DNA from: Hyphomonas adhaerens MHS-3
GTDB taxonomy: Bacteria; Pseudomonadota; Alphaproteobacteria; Caulobacterales; Hyphomonadaceae
Assembly: GCF_000685235.1 (NCBI RefSeq)
Contig: NZ_ARYH01000001.1
Coordinates: forward strand, 1,984,001-2,048,000
Reading direction: 5' to 3'
DNA length: 64,000 nucleotides
Every line of letters begins with the position of its first letter. The stretch's first letter is position 1. The notes below the pieces were generated by a model, which saw only the letters and a program-made list of their open reading frames with translations, was not told where the DNA came from and did not search any database. The translations under genes were made by a program, and so were the position numbers. Positions 1 to 8,789 of this stretch are shown in pieces.

Positions 1-1
1 C

Positions 2-388
2 AAGCTGGAAGAAGGCTTCAAGGTATTGAGCCGTGCCCGCGCCATGGCGGAGCGTGATCCCTATATCGCGGATTCGCTCGGCTGGGCCTATTTCAAGCTG
101 GGCCACCTCAGCGAGGCCAAGCGTCTGATCGAGCTGGCCCGCAAGGAGCTGGAGCCGCACCAGCATTGGGAAATCGAATACCATCTCGGCGACATCTACT
201 GGTATCTGGGCGACAAGGAGGATGCGGAAGCGGCCTGGCAGACCGCGCTCGACAACCGTCCGCCCGCCGCGGAAAAGGTGGCCCTGGCTGACCGGCTGGC
301 AAATGGACTCAACGTCCCGGAGCCGGAACGCAAGGCATTGCCGGATGTGTCGCTGACCGATGGCGAAGTCGGCCGTCAGGACATCTGA
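2..388 (+). CDS. TPR-repeat protein, C-terminal fragment
   Basis: The reading frame is open from the first base of the window, so only the last 128 codons of the gene are present. Two tetratricopeptide-like helical hairpins are visible: one begins ADSLGWAYFKLGHLSEAKRL, and the second follows with YHLGDIYWYLGDKEDAEAAW. They show the usual W/LG-Y-A-A spacing. The tail of about 30 residues is polar and probably disordered. TPR proteins of this type act as protein-protein scaffolds, often in the periplasm or at the inner membrane. The N-terminal part, which would show a signal peptide or catalytic domain, lies outside the window, so no specific role can be given. The gene ends about 90 bases before a PBP1A gene on the same strand. 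Confidence 0.75.
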   Translation, partial: KLEEGFKVLSRARAMAERDPYIADSLGWAYFKLGHLSEAKRLIELARKELEPHQHWEIEYHLGDIYWYLGDKEDAEAAWQTALDNRPPAAEKVALADRLANGLNVPEPERKALPDVSLTDGEVGRQDI

Positions 389-475
389 CACCCGCCTCTT
401 TCACGTGCCAGCGGCGCGCCTTACTATCGCCTGAAAAGGCTGCGATTCCGTCAGCAGACGGCAGGGAAAGTGTTC

Positions 476-3151
476 ATGACTGACGGCAGATACGAAAGCG
501 CCGAAAACCGCTTCGGATTCAAAGGGTTTTACCTGCCAGGGCCACGCTGGGTGTGGATCTGGCTGCGACGCTTGATTGTGCTTGGCTTCATTCTGGGTGT
601 GATCGGCATCATCGCCCTCTGGCTGTATTTCGCGGCATTGGGCCGGACCGTGCCCTCGATCTCCAAGCTGAAACAGTATGAGCCGCCGATTACCTCCCGC
701 GTTCACGCCGGGGACGGCACCCTGATTGCGGAGTTTGCGGATCAGCATCGCGTTTTCGTGCCTTACGAATCGATACCGACGCATGTGGTCGATGCGTTCG
801 TTGCCGCTGAGGACAAGAACTACTTCCACCACCATGGCCTCGATTATGTCGGGATCCTTCGCGGCGGCATCAATTCGGTGAAGAACAAGATTACCGGCAA
901 GGGCGGCCTGCAGGGCGGTTCGACCATCACCCAGCAGGTGGCCAAGAACATGCTGCTGACGCGCGACCAGAACCTGAAGCGCAAGGCCAAGGAAGCCATC
1001 GTCGCCCAGCGCATGGAAAAGGAATTCACCAAGGGCCAGATTCTCGAACTGTACCTGAACGAGATCTATCTCGGCGGCCGGTCCTATGGCGTCGGGTCCG
1101 CGGCGCTGAACTATTTCAACAAATCCCTGCCGGAGCTGGACCTGTCCGAGGCAGCGGTTCTGGCGTCGCTGGCGAAAGCCCCGTCCGCCGTCAATCCGTA
1201 CACCAACCCGAAACGCCTTCTGGCCCGCCGGAACTATGTGCTCGGCCGTATGGTCGAGGATGGGTACATCACCCAGGAGCAGGCCGACGAGGCCAAGGCC
1301 AAACCGCTGACCACCACGCGCCGCCTGAAGGGGCCGGAATACGCCGCCGCGACCTATTTCGTTCAGGAGCTGCGCCGCGACCTGATCAAGTCCTATGGCG
1401 AAGAAACGCTGGAACAAGGCGGCCTTTCGATCCGCTCAACGATCGACACACGCTTGCAGCTCGCCGCCCAGCAGGCGCTGCGCAACGGTCTGGTCGCGTA
1501 TGACCGCCGCCATGGCTGGCGCGGCCCGGTCACCACGATCGATCCCAATGATGGGGCCCTTGAGGCGCTCAAGGACGTCAAACTTCCGGGCGGTTACGGC
1601 ACCTGGGAAGCGGCCATGGTGCAGAAGGTTTCCCGGTCCGGCGCGACGCTGCTGCTGACCGATGGCGCGACGATCAAATTGCCGGCCGAAGAGGTCGAAT
1701 GGGCCAACACCTACAAACCGCAGGGTGGCAAGGCTGGCCTGCAAGTAGGGCAGGTCATTCTGGCAGAGCTGAAGCGTCAGGTTCTCAATGCCGACGAAAC
1801 GCTCGCCCCGCGGTCCGAGGAAGCAGAGCTTGACCCCGAAGGCAACGAGATCGACGAAGGTGAGATTGAGCCGATGCTGGTGCCGGTGGGCAATGCCACG
1901 CTACGCCAGGTGCCGGAGGTCGACGGCGCGCTGATCGCCCTCGATCCGCACACGGGCCGGATCCTGGCCATGCAGGGCGGATATTCCTTCTTCAAGTCGA
2001 GCTACAACCGCGTCACCCAGTCGAAGCGCCAGCCGGGGTCCAGCTTCAAGCCATTCGTTTATGCGGCCGCGCTTGAAAAAGGCTACACGCCGGCGACCCG
2101 GATGCTGGATGCGCCGTTTGTGTCGTTTGATGTCTCGACCGGCGATTACTGGCGCCCGTCCAACTACACCGAAGGCCGGTCCTATGGCATGGTCACTCTG
2201 CGGATCGCGTTGGAGAAATCCCTCAACCAGGTGACCGCGCGTGTTGCGCAGGACATCGGCATGGAAGCGGTCTCCGATATGGCCGTGCGGCTTGGGGCGT
2301 ATACGGAACTTCCGCCGTACCCGGCCATGTCTCTGGGCTCGGGCGATACCTATCTGATTGATCTTGCGCGTGGCTATGCCGCTTTCGTCAATGGCGGCAA
2401 GAAGATTACACCGACCCTGTTGGATCGGGTGCAGGATCGCCGCGGCCGGACTTTGTTCCGCCATGACGAGCGTGTCTGTGAAGGCTGCAAGGCCGAGGAA
2501 TGGACCGGGCAGGAGCCGCCCCAGCTGGCCGAGGTGGGCGAGCCTGTGCTCGACCCGGTGATTGCCTATCAGATCACCCACATGATGGAAGGTGTCGTTG
2601 AGCGCGGGACGGCCCGCCGGGCGCGCAAGGTCGGAAAGCCGCTGGCGGCCAAGACCGGCACAACGAACGATTACCGCGACGCGCTGACAATCGGCTTCTC
2701 GCCTGACCTCGTGGTCGGTGTGCGGGTCGGCTTCGACGACAACCGCTCGCTCGGCGAAGGTGAAGCCGGCGGATCGGTTGCCGGGCCGATCTTTACCGAC
2801 TTCATGGAAAAGGCCCTGGCGGACCAGCCGGCCATTCCGTTCCGGATTCCGCCCGGCGTGCGCCTGGTGAAGATCGATGCCCGCACCGGCGAGCTACCGG
2901 GGCCGGAGACCAGCGTCATTATTGACGAGGCATTCCGTCCGGGGACTGAGCCGGGCTTGTCGGCCTTCAACAGCAGCGACGATTGCCTGTCGATCTCCGG
3001 CAGCTGCGGTGCGGGGAGTGGCTCTGACAGCGTATCCGGCTTCGATCCCGAGCGCGATGCCGGTGTCGTGCCGGAAGACCCGATGCTTCCGCAGGACCCG
3101 ATGCAGCCGCAGGAGCAGGCTGTCACCGGGGATCTCGACGGCACTTACTGA
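476..3151 (+). CDS. mrcA: Penicillin-binding protein 1A, bifunctional
   Basis: This is a class A penicillin-binding protein of about 891 residues that polymerises lipid II glycan strands and cross-links the peptides in the periplasm. A single transmembrane anchor lies near residues 25-52. The glycosyltransferase (GT51) domain has EDKNYFHHHG and GGSTITQQVAKN. The transpeptidase domain has the SxxK box in PGSSFKPF, the SxN box in KSLNQV and the KTG box in AKTGTTNDY, so both active sites look intact. The C-terminal tail is acidic and Pro/Gln-rich. ATG at 476 is preferred over an in-frame GTG at 470 because AGGGA at 463-467 is correctly spaced only for the ATG. The gene stands alone between the TPR gene and prfB. 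Confidence 0.95.
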   Translation: MTDGRYESAENRFGFKGFYLPGPRWVWIWLRRLIVLGFILGVIGIIALWLYFAALGRTVPSISKLKQYEPPITSRVHAGDGTLIAEFADQHRVFVPYESIPTHVVDAFVAAEDKNYFHHHGLDYVGILRGGINSVKNKITGKGGLQGGSTITQQVAKNMLLTRDQNLKRKAKEAIVAQRMEKEFTKGQILELYLNEIYLGGRSYGVGSAALNYFNKSLPELDLSEAAVLASLAKAPSAVNPYTNPKRLLARRNYVLGRMVEDGYITQEQADEAKAKPLTTTRRLKGPEYAAATYFVQELRRDLIKSYGEETLEQGGLSIRSTIDTRLQLAAQQALRNGLVAYDRRHGWRGPVTTIDPNDGALEALKDVKLPGGYGTWEAAMVQKVSRSGATLLLTDGATIKLPAEEVEWANTYKPQGGKAGLQVGQVILAELKRQVLNADETLAPRSEEAELDPEGNEIDEGEIEPMLVPVGNATLRQVPEVDGALIALDPHTGRILAMQGGYSFFKSSYNRVTQSKRQPGSSFKPFVYAAALEKGYTPATRMLDAPFVSFDVSTGDYWRPSNYTEGRSYGMVTLRIALEKSLNQVTARVAQDIGMEAVSDMAVRLGAYTELPPYPAMSLGSGDTYLIDLARGYAAFVNGGKKITPTLLDRVQDRRGRTLFRHDERVCEGCKAEEWTGQEPPQLAEVGEPVLDPVIAYQITHMMEGVVERGTARRARKVGKPLAAKTGTTNDYRDALTIGFSPDLVVGVRVGFDDNRSLGEGEAGGSVAGPIFTDFMEKALADQPAIPFRIPPGVRLVKIDARTGELPGPETSVIIDEAFRPGTEPGLSAFNSSDDCLSISGSCGAGSGSDSVSGFDPERDAGVVPEDPMLPQDPMQPQEQAVTGDLDGTY

Positions 3152-3231
3152 TCCCAAACCTGTTTTGACCCTGCGAAGCGGCTGCGCTATAGGCCCGCCT
3201 CGCACAGTTTCCCATTTGAAAGGCCAGATTC

Positions 3232-4339
3232 ATGTCCGCAGAAATCAAGTCGCTTATTGACCAGATCCGCTCCTCGGCCGCCCTGCTACGGAGGCGTCTT
3301 TGACTGGGATACAGCCACAAAACGCCTCGATGAACTGACCACACTCTCTGAAAAGCCGGACTTCTGGGACGATCCGCAGGCCGCCCAGGCCATGATGCGT
3401 GAGCGCCAGAAGCTGGCCGACGGGATCGAAACCGTCGAAGCCCTCGAAAAAGAAGCCGAAGACGCCGGCGAGCTGCTGGAACTGGCCGAAGGCGACGACG
3501 CCATGGTGGCCGATATCGAAGCCTCGCTGACGCGCGCGGCTGCCCGGGCGGAAAAGGCGGAGCTGGCGGCGCTGCTGTCCGGCGAAGCCGACGGCAATGA
3601 TGCCTATGTCCAGATCAATGCCGGCGAGGGCGGAACCGAGAGTCAGGACTGGGCCTCGATCCTCCGGCGTATGTATGTGCGCTGGGCCGAGAAGCACGGC
3701 ATGAAGGTCGAGGAGATGGACGAACGCGAGGGCGAGGAAGCAGGCATCAAGTCTGCCACGCTGCAGATCAAGGGCGAGAGCGCTTATGGCTGGCTGAAGT
3801 CGGAGCAGGGCGTGCACCGTCTTGTCCGGATTTCGCCGTTCGACTCTTCGGCCCGCCGTCACACCTCGTTTGCCTCTGTTACGGTCACCCCGGTGATCGA
3901 CGACAATATCGACATCGAGATCGACCCCTCCGATGTGCGCACCGACACTTACCGGGCCTCCGGCGCGGGCGGGCAGCACGTCAACCGGACCGACTCTGCC
4001 GTCCGCCTGACGCACGAGCCGACGGGGATTGTGGTCCAGTGTCAGAACGACCGGTCGCAACACCGCAACCGGGATCAGGCCTGGCAGATGCTGCGCTCGC
4101 GCCTGTATGAGCTGGAGCTTCAGAAGCGCCGCGAAGTGGCCGACGCCAGCTATGCCGGCAAGACCGATATCGGCTTCGGCCACCAGATCCGGTCCTATGT
4201 CCTGCAGCCATACCAGATGGTGAAGGACCTGCGGACCGAGGTTGAGACGTCCGACACGCAGGGCGTGCTGGATGGGGACATCGACCGCTTCCTGTCTGCA
4301 TCACTGGCGGCGTCCGTGGCAGCGGACGACGAGGAATAG
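3232..4339 (+). CDS. prfB: Peptide chain release factor 2 with programmed +1 frameshift
   Basis: RF2 recognises UAA and UGA and triggers peptide release on the ribosome. Translation starts at ATG 3232 and reads 23 codons to CTT (3298-3300), followed by an in-frame TGA at 3301-3303. The gene continues one base later with GAC at 3302, giving about 368 residues in two segments (3232-3300 and 3302-4339). The site CTT TGA C and the upstream SD-like CGGAGG at 3289-3294, three bases before the CTT, match the classical autoregulatory RF2 frameshift signal. The main part carries the stop-codon recognition motif SPF (in [13 protein letters not shown]) and the catalytic GGQ ([12 protein letters not shown]). 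Low RF2 levels would favour the shift, so the gene senses its own product. Treating the internal TGA as damage would be wrong. Confidence 0.96.
3289..3304 (+). promoter_or_regulatory. prfB +1 recoding signal
   Basis: CGGAGG (3289-3294) sits three bases upstream of the slippery CTT and its in-frame TGA stop, followed by C. This is the arrangement used in bacterial RF2 genes, where the internal SD pairs with 16S rRNA and the peptidyl-tRNA slips forward by one base at the poorly decoded UGA-C. Confidence 0.93.
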
Positions 4340-4350
4340 GGCCTGCCAGC

Positions 4351-4392
4351 ACCTTTGCCCGGACGCGCCCAAGGCGCTCCGGCAAAGGTCCT
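4351..4392. terminator. Hairpin between prfB and a convergent gene
   Basis: ACCTTTGCCCGGA pairs with TCCGGCAAAGGT across a short GC-rich loop. It lies between the two convergent stop codons, where a shared terminator is expected. No strong T-run follows on either strand, so intrinsic termination is not certain. Confidence 0.45.
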
Positions 4393-4406
4393 GATTGTCG
4401 GTAAGC

Positions 4407-5006
4407 TCAGCTCGTGTCGGCGGCTGGCCAATCGCGCAGGGCTTCGATCAGCTGCACGGTGAGCCCGCCGGAGACGATGCCGAGTGCGGCAGGCATGGCG
4501 TAGGTTTTCTGGATCGGTGCGATATAGGGCCGGGCTTCGCCGTCAGCTTTCCAGCGCTGGATCGTACGCGCGAGACACTTCGCCCGGCGGTTGCAGAATT
4601 TCAGCGTCTCCAGCATGGCTTCCCAGCGGGCGATCAGCGGCGCAGCAGGCACGGGGCCACGCGTCGGCACAGTGATTGGGCCGTCGAGAAAATCCGGGGT
4701 TTCGCCCGCGGGTGCGGGCAAGACGGAAAAGACCACCTTGCGCGCCGCCGGTTCGCCTTCGGCTTTCTCGAAATAATTGCTACCCGGACGCGGCTTCACC
4801 GGAGCCAGCTCCACCTGCAGCGCCATCAGGAAGATCAGACGGCGGAGCAGTACAGCGAGCCGTTTCAGCTCTGCCGAGACGCGGCGCTTCAGTGTTTTCG
4901 GGATCAGTTCCGGATGTTTGAACAGGTCTGCATTCACGCCGGCTTCGGCCACGGCGCGGGCAATCGTGGAATAGGCGTGGGAGAAGAAATCCGTGAGGTC
5001 TGTCAT
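4407..5006 (-). CDS. Conserved hypothetical protein, 199 aa
   Basis: I do not recognise this family. The product is about 199 residues, without a signal peptide or clear membrane segment. An N-terminal helical part is followed by a basic and hydrophobic stretch near residues 42-66 (KRRVSAELKRLAVLLRRLIF). A Pro-rich middle comes next, then a helical C-terminal half with CNRRAKCLARTIQRW. Codon use is the same GC-rich pattern as its neighbours, which argues for a real gene. It converges on prfB and is divergent from the outer-membrane protein gene that follows. No function is proposed. Confidence 0.65.
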   Translation of the reverse strand: MTDLTDFFSHAYSTIARAVAEAGVNADLFKHPELIPKTLKRRVSAELKRLAVLLRRLIFLMALQVELAPVKPRPGSNYFEKAEGEPAARKVVFSVLPAPAGETPDFLDGPITVPTRGPVPAAPLIARWEAMLETLKFCNRRAKCLARTIQRWKADGEARPYIAPIQKTYAMPAALGIVSGGLTVQLIEALRDWPAADTS

Positions 5007-5248
5007 GCCGGGAAGCCTGGCATGGAGGCTCAGAGGGTGGATTGCGGCACACCGCCGCCGCGGAAAATACGCGTCTTTGCAAGAGCTTATGGAAATGGCG
5101 CAGGCCGGTGGCCGCGGATTGGCGCGGATTTATCCTCCCGTCAGATCGTCGATAACATCGGCGTGATCGGTCAATCCACCCATGGGGGCGTGTTCGTATG
5201 AAGTGTACCGATCAATTGGATCGGCCAGCAAGAAAAAGGGACGATGTA

Positions 5249-6025
5249 ATGCGACTTCATATGATTGCCGCCGCGACTGTGGCCGGCGCGCTTCTGGCTG
5301 CCCCTGGGCATGCTCAAGGCTTCTATGTGTCAGGAACTGTGGGAGCCGCAATGCAATCCGACAGTGACAATTCCGGCGCAACCAGCGCCGACTTCCTGAC
5401 GGGCAATGGCGGCGCCTTGCCTGCCGGAACCCCCATCGCCTCCGGCACGTCTGTCGGTTGGGAAACCGAATTCGACAATGGCATGTCCTACTCGGCGGCC
5501 GTCGGTTACCGCTATTCTCCGTCATTCCGCGGCGAGGTCCAGCTCGCCATGTCAAAGGCCGATGTTGATACGCACAAGAACGTGATGCTGGGCGGCGGTT
5601 CTATCGATGCGCTCGATGCGGGCGCCCTGACCGGGTCTGCCGACACGCTGGGCGTAACGGTTGCCGACGTGGTTGCCGACGGGCGCGGGGACACCAAGAC
5701 CACGGCGATCTTCGTCAATGGCTATTACGATTTCGCCAACGACTCCGGCTTCACGCCTTATGTCGGTGCAGGTATCGGCTATGCGAAGACGGATGTGACG
5801 TTCAAGCCGTCCGGCGTGGGCATCATCGACGATGACGACAACGGACTGGCCTATCAGGTCATGGCCGGTGCGACTTACAGCTTCAATGAGCGCTGGGATG
5901 TCTTCGGTCAGTATACCTACCGTTCTGTTGAAGACGGCAAGTACAAGGTCGACCTGTTCCCGGCAAACCTCGAAGTCGAGAACAAGTCGAACCTGATCGA
6001 AGTGGGTGTCCGCTACAAATTCTAA
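5249..6025 (+). CDS. Outer-membrane beta-barrel protein (opacity/Omp25-like)
   Basis: This is a porin-like surface protein of about 258 residues. A signal peptide covers roughly residues 1-22 (RLHMIAAATVAGALLAAPGHA, cleaved before QGFYVSG). The body alternates hydrophobic and polar residues as in eight-stranded barrels, with a glycine-rich turn FTPYVGAGIGYAKTD. It ends in a typical outer-membrane signature, LIEVGVRYKF, with terminal Phe. ATG 5249 is chosen because AAAAAGGGA lies seven bases upstream; the frame is open further upstream but without a ribosome site. The loop regions are rich in Asp and Asn. A specific ligand cannot be read from the sequence. Confidence 0.85.
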   Translation: MRLHMIAAATVAGALLAAPGHAQGFYVSGTVGAAMQSDSDNSGATSADFLTGNGGALPAGTPIASGTSVGWETEFDNGMSYSAAVGYRYSPSFRGEVQLAMSKADVDTHKNVMLGGGSIDALDAGALTGSADTLGVTVADVVADGRGDTKTTAIFVNGYYDFANDSGFTPYVGAGIGYAKTDVTFKPSGVGIIDDDDNGLAYQVMAGATYSFNERWDVFGQYTYRSVEDGKYKVDLFPANLEVENKSNLIEVGVRYKF

Positions 6026-6046
6026 AATCCGGATCCTGTAAACAGG

Positions 6047-6109
6047 GGCTCCCGTGAACTTGACCTTGCACGCCAGCTGGCGAAGCATGGCCGGGTAATC
6101 ACGGGAGCC
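6047..6109 (+). promoter_or_regulatory. Long-range hairpin covering the next gene's ribosome site
   Basis: GGCTCCCGTGA (6047-6057) pairs perfectly with TCACGGGAGCC (6099-6109). The second arm contains the GGGAG ribosome site of the alcohol dehydrogenase starting at 6114. The loop contains a further perfect palindrome, CGCCAGCTGGCG (6071-6082). It could terminate transcription from the upstream barrel gene, or mask the start of the downstream gene. There is no strong T-run: only TTT follows the second arm before the ATG. Confidence 0.5.
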
Positions 6110-6113
6110 TTTC

Positions 6114-7103
6114 ATGCGTGCGATGGTGTTTGAACGGCCCGGCGCGCCGCTCGTCCTGAAGAACCTGCCGGACCCGGTGCCCGGCGCGGGGCAGATCCGC
6201 ATCCGGGTCAGGGCGTGCGCCGTGTGCCGGACAGATCTGCATGTGGTGGACGGAGATCTGAAACAGCCGAAGCTGCCGCTGATCCCCGGACATGAGATTA
6301 TCGGGATTGTGGATGCGCTGGGGCCCGGCGCGGCGGGCTTTGCCGTGGGCGACCGGGTGGGCGTGCCCTGGCTCGGCCACACCTGCGGGCGTTGTGTCTA
6401 TTGCCGGCGGGGGCAGGAGAATCTGTGCGAGGCGGCAGAGTTCACCGGCTACACCCGCGATGGCGGCTTTGCCGAGTATACGGTGGCCGATGCGCATTAC
6501 TGTTTCCCGATCCCGGACGCTTATTCGGACGAGGCTGCTGCGCCGCTGATGTGTGCGGGGCTGATCGGCTATCGCTCTTACCGCATGGCGGGGGACGGCA
6601 AGCGGCTCGGCCTTTATGGCTTCGGGGCGGCGGCGCACATCATCGCGCAGGTGGCCGTGCATCAGGGGCGGGACGTTTATGCCTTCACAAAGGCGGGGGA
6701 CGAGAAAGGGCAGGATTTCGCCCGCTCGCTTGGCGCCGTCTGGGCGGGCAGTAGCGAGGAGGCGCCGCCGGACGTGCTGGACGCCGCGATCATCTTCGCC
6801 CCGGTCGGCGCGCTGGTGCCCGCGGCGCTGAAAGCCGTCGACAAGGGCGGCGTGGTGGTCTGCGCCGGGATCCATATGAGCGACATTCCTTCCTTTCCGT
6901 ATGCGGATTTGTGGGAGGAGCGGCGCATCCAGTCCGTCGCGAACCTCACCCGGCAGGACGGGGTGGAGTTCCTGAAGATCGCCCCGGAGGCGATGGTGAA
7001 GACCTCGACGCATGCCTATCCGCTGGAGCGCGCGAATGAGGCGCTGGACGATCTGCGCGCCGGGCGTTTCGAGGGCGCCGCGGTGCTGCGGATGGATCTC
7101 TAA
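6114..7103 (+). CDS. Zinc-dependent alcohol dehydrogenase
   Basis: This is a medium-chain dehydrogenase/reductase of 329 residues that should oxidise alcohols with NAD(P)+. The catalytic zinc ligands are in AVCRTDLH (Cys) and PGHEIIG (His, Glu). The structural zinc loop TCGRCVYCRRGQENLC has all four cysteines. The Rossmann region carries GLYGFGAAAHI rather than the common GxGxxG spelling. The length matches the AdhA-like subfamily known from alphaproteobacteria. GGGAG six bases upstream supports the start, and this site lies inside a predicted hairpin. It is a single gene, convergent with phoH. The natural substrate is unknown. Confidence 0.88.
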   Translation: MRAMVFERPGAPLVLKNLPDPVPGAGQIRIRVRACAVCRTDLHVVDGDLKQPKLPLIPGHEIIGIVDALGPGAAGFAVGDRVGVPWLGHTCGRCVYCRRGQENLCEAAEFTGYTRDGGFAEYTVADAHYCFPIPDAYSDEAAAPLMCAGLIGYRSYRMAGDGKRLGLYGFGAAAHIIAQVAVHQGRDVYAFTKAGDEKGQDFARSLGAVWAGSSEEAPPDVLDAAIIFAPVGALVPAALKAVDKGGVVVCAGIHMSDIPSFPYADLWEERRIQSVANLTRQDGVEFLKIAPEAMVKTSTHAYPLERANEALDDLRAGRFEGAAVLRMDL

Positions 7104-7137
7104 AGAAAAAGCCCGCCGGAGGGCATTCCGGCGGGCT
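7101..7137 (-). terminator. Intrinsic terminator of phoH
   Basis: AGCCCGCCGGA pairs with TCCGGCGGGCT around a six-base loop. On the minus strand the stem is followed by TTTTTCTTT, so it acts mainly on phoH; on the plus strand it follows the dehydrogenase stop codon. Confidence 0.8.
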
Positions 7138-7161
7138 GATCACGTTTGAGGCGGGATGGCC

Positions 7162-7980
7162 TCAGAGGACGTTCAGCATGTCGGCGACGAGCGGGTGGCG
7201 GACGACGTCCTGGCCTTCGAGCGTCACCACGGCGGCGCCTTCCAGCTTCTCCAGCCGCTCGCCCGCTTTGGCGAGGCCGGAGAATTCCGGCAGCAGGTCC
7301 GACTGGGCCGGGTCGCCGGTGATCACCATGGTGGAGTGCCAGCCGAGCCGCGTCAGCAGCATTTTCAGCTGGGTGTAGGTACAGTTCTGCGCCTCGTCGA
7401 TCACGATGAAGGCATTGTTGAGCGTGCGTCCCCTCATAAAGCCGATGGGCGCGATCTCGATCACGCCTTCGGCCAGCATGTGTTTCAATTGCCCGGGCGA
7501 GAGCCGGTCCGACAGGGCGTCGTAAAGCGGGCGCAGATAGGGCGCGAGCTTGTCCTCCATGGCGCCGGGCAGGAAGCCGATCTGCTCGCCGGCCTCAACG
7601 GCCGGGCGGGAGAGAATGATGCGTGAGACCTTGCCCTTCTGCAGGGCTTCGACCGCCTTGCAGATGGCGAGATAGGTCTTGCCGGTGCCTGCCGGGCCGA
7701 GCGCGGCGACGAGGGCGTATTCGTCCATCGCTTCCATCAGGCGGGCCTGATTCTCGGAGCGGGGTTTCACATTTTTCTGGTAGCGCTGGGCCCGGTCGCC
7801 TTCCGGGGCGGTGGCGGCGCGCTTGTATTTTTTCTGGTCCGCATCGTCGGGATGCCAGGACCGGCCTCCATCTATGGCTTGCAGCCTGGGCCCCCTCACG
7901 CGGCCGGTTTCTTCAAACCAGGTGGAGGTATCCACTTCCGAAGCGGTTTTCATACGCTTGGCTGCGTTGCGTTTTCCCAT
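7162..7980 (-). CDS. PhoH-family ATPase
   Basis: This cytoplasmic P-loop ATPase of about 272 residues belongs to the PhoH family, thought to act on RNA or ribosome-associated processes. It has a Walker A motif ALGPAGTGKTYLA, a Walker B motif NAFIVIDEAQNCT and a sensor-like VITGDPAQSDL. The first 80 residues are basic and poorly conserved. ATG at 7980 is preferred because AAGGAGA lies just upstream on the minus strand; a longer open extension to 8070 has no ribosome site and an unlikely Pro/Ala-rich sequence. Unlike classical PhoH2 proteins, there is no PIN domain in the encoded length. The gene is divergent from the carbonic anhydrase gene. Confidence 0.9.
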   Translation of the reverse strand: MGKRNAAKRMKTASEVDTSTWFEETGRVRGPRLQAIDGGRSWHPDDADQKKYKRAATAPEGDRAQRYQKNVKPRSENQARLMEAMDEYALVAALGPAGTGKTYLAICKAVEALQKGKVSRIILSRPAVEAGEQIGFLPGAMEDKLAPYLRPLYDALSDRLSPGQLKHMLAEGVIEIAPIGFMRGRTLNNAFIVIDEAQNCTYTQLKMLLTRLGWHSTMVITGDPAQSDLLPEFSGLAKAGERLEKLEGAAVVTLEGQDVVRHPLVADMLNVL

Positions 7981-8233
7981 GGGAGGTCTCCTTGCTGCAG
8001 GGACTAAAAAAGCCGCTGGCAGGAATGCGCAGCGGCTGACTGGAAACTTGGGGGGAAGGGGAGGCAACACGCCCGATGGGCGGCAGGACCTTAACCCGGT
8101 ATCTTCCGGGCGGCGGGGTATGACACAGTCTCAGGATGACCGTACTCCACGTCCGAATCTGTTGATGACTAGACACTACCAGAGTTATCAGGTGGTAAAC
8201 ATTAAATCCGCAAGCGAAATGAAGGAAACAGGC

Positions 8234-8764
8234 ATGGCAATTTTCGAGATGGATGGAAATCGACCGGACCTGCCTGAAAGTGGCAATTACTGGGTCGCCG
8301 AAACGGCCCAGGTCATGGGCAATATCATCCTCAAGGAAAACGCGTCTGTCTGGTACGGCTCGGTCCTGCGGGGGGACAATGACCCGATCACGATCGGCGA
8401 GAACTCAAACATTCAGGACAATTGCGTTCTGCACACGGATGTTGGCATGCCGTTGACCATCGGCCGCGACGTGACCGTGGGGCATATGGTGATGCTGCAT
8501 GGCTGCACGATCGGCGAGGAAACGCTGATCGGGATCGGCTCGATCGTCCTGAATGGCGCCAAGATCGGCCGGAACTGCATCATCGGGGCAAATTCCCTTA
8601 TCCCCGAGGGGAAGGAAATTCCCGATAATTCACTGGTGATGGGGGCACCGGGCAAGGTGGTGAAGCAGGTCTCCGACCACCAGATCCAGGTCATCAAGAT
8701 GTCGGCGGTGCACTATGTGGAAAACTGGAAACGCCACAAGGCGGGCCTGAAACGGATCGACTGA
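8234..8764 (+). CDS. Gamma-class carbonic anhydrase family protein
   Basis: This is a left-handed beta-helix hexapeptide-repeat protein of about 176 residues, related to YrdA/CaiE and gamma carbonic anhydrases. The three metal-binding histidines are in NCVLHTDVG and GHMVMLHGC. The repeat pattern I-G-x-N/D runs through the centre (TIGENSNIQDN, TIGRDVTVGH, LIGIGSIVLNGAKIG). These proteins form trimers with zinc or iron at the interfaces and hydrate CO2 in some members. The start at 8234 has GAAGGA seven bases upstream. A C-terminal helix (HYVENWKRHKAGLKRI) is typical of the family. Confidence 0.9.
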   Translation: MAIFEMDGNRPDLPESGNYWVAETAQVMGNIILKENASVWYGSVLRGDNDPITIGENSNIQDNCVLHTDVGMPLTIGRDVTVGHMVMLHGCTIGEETLIGIGSIVLNGAKIGRNCIIGANSLIPEGKEIPDNSLVMGAPGKVVKQVSDHQIQVIKMSAVHYVENWKRHKAGLKRID

Positions 8765-8789
8765 TCCGACAGGGCTCCCGCCTGGTCGC

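Noticed and set aside
3257-4339. prfB as a frameshifted pseudogene or as a gene starting at 3257.
   Set aside because: The break coincides exactly with the known RF2 recoding signal, and the upstream codons encode the expected N-terminus.
5130-5555. Minus-strand open frame upstream of the barrel protein.
   Set aside because: Overlaps the signal peptide region of the outer-membrane gene and has low-complexity Arg-rich sequence.
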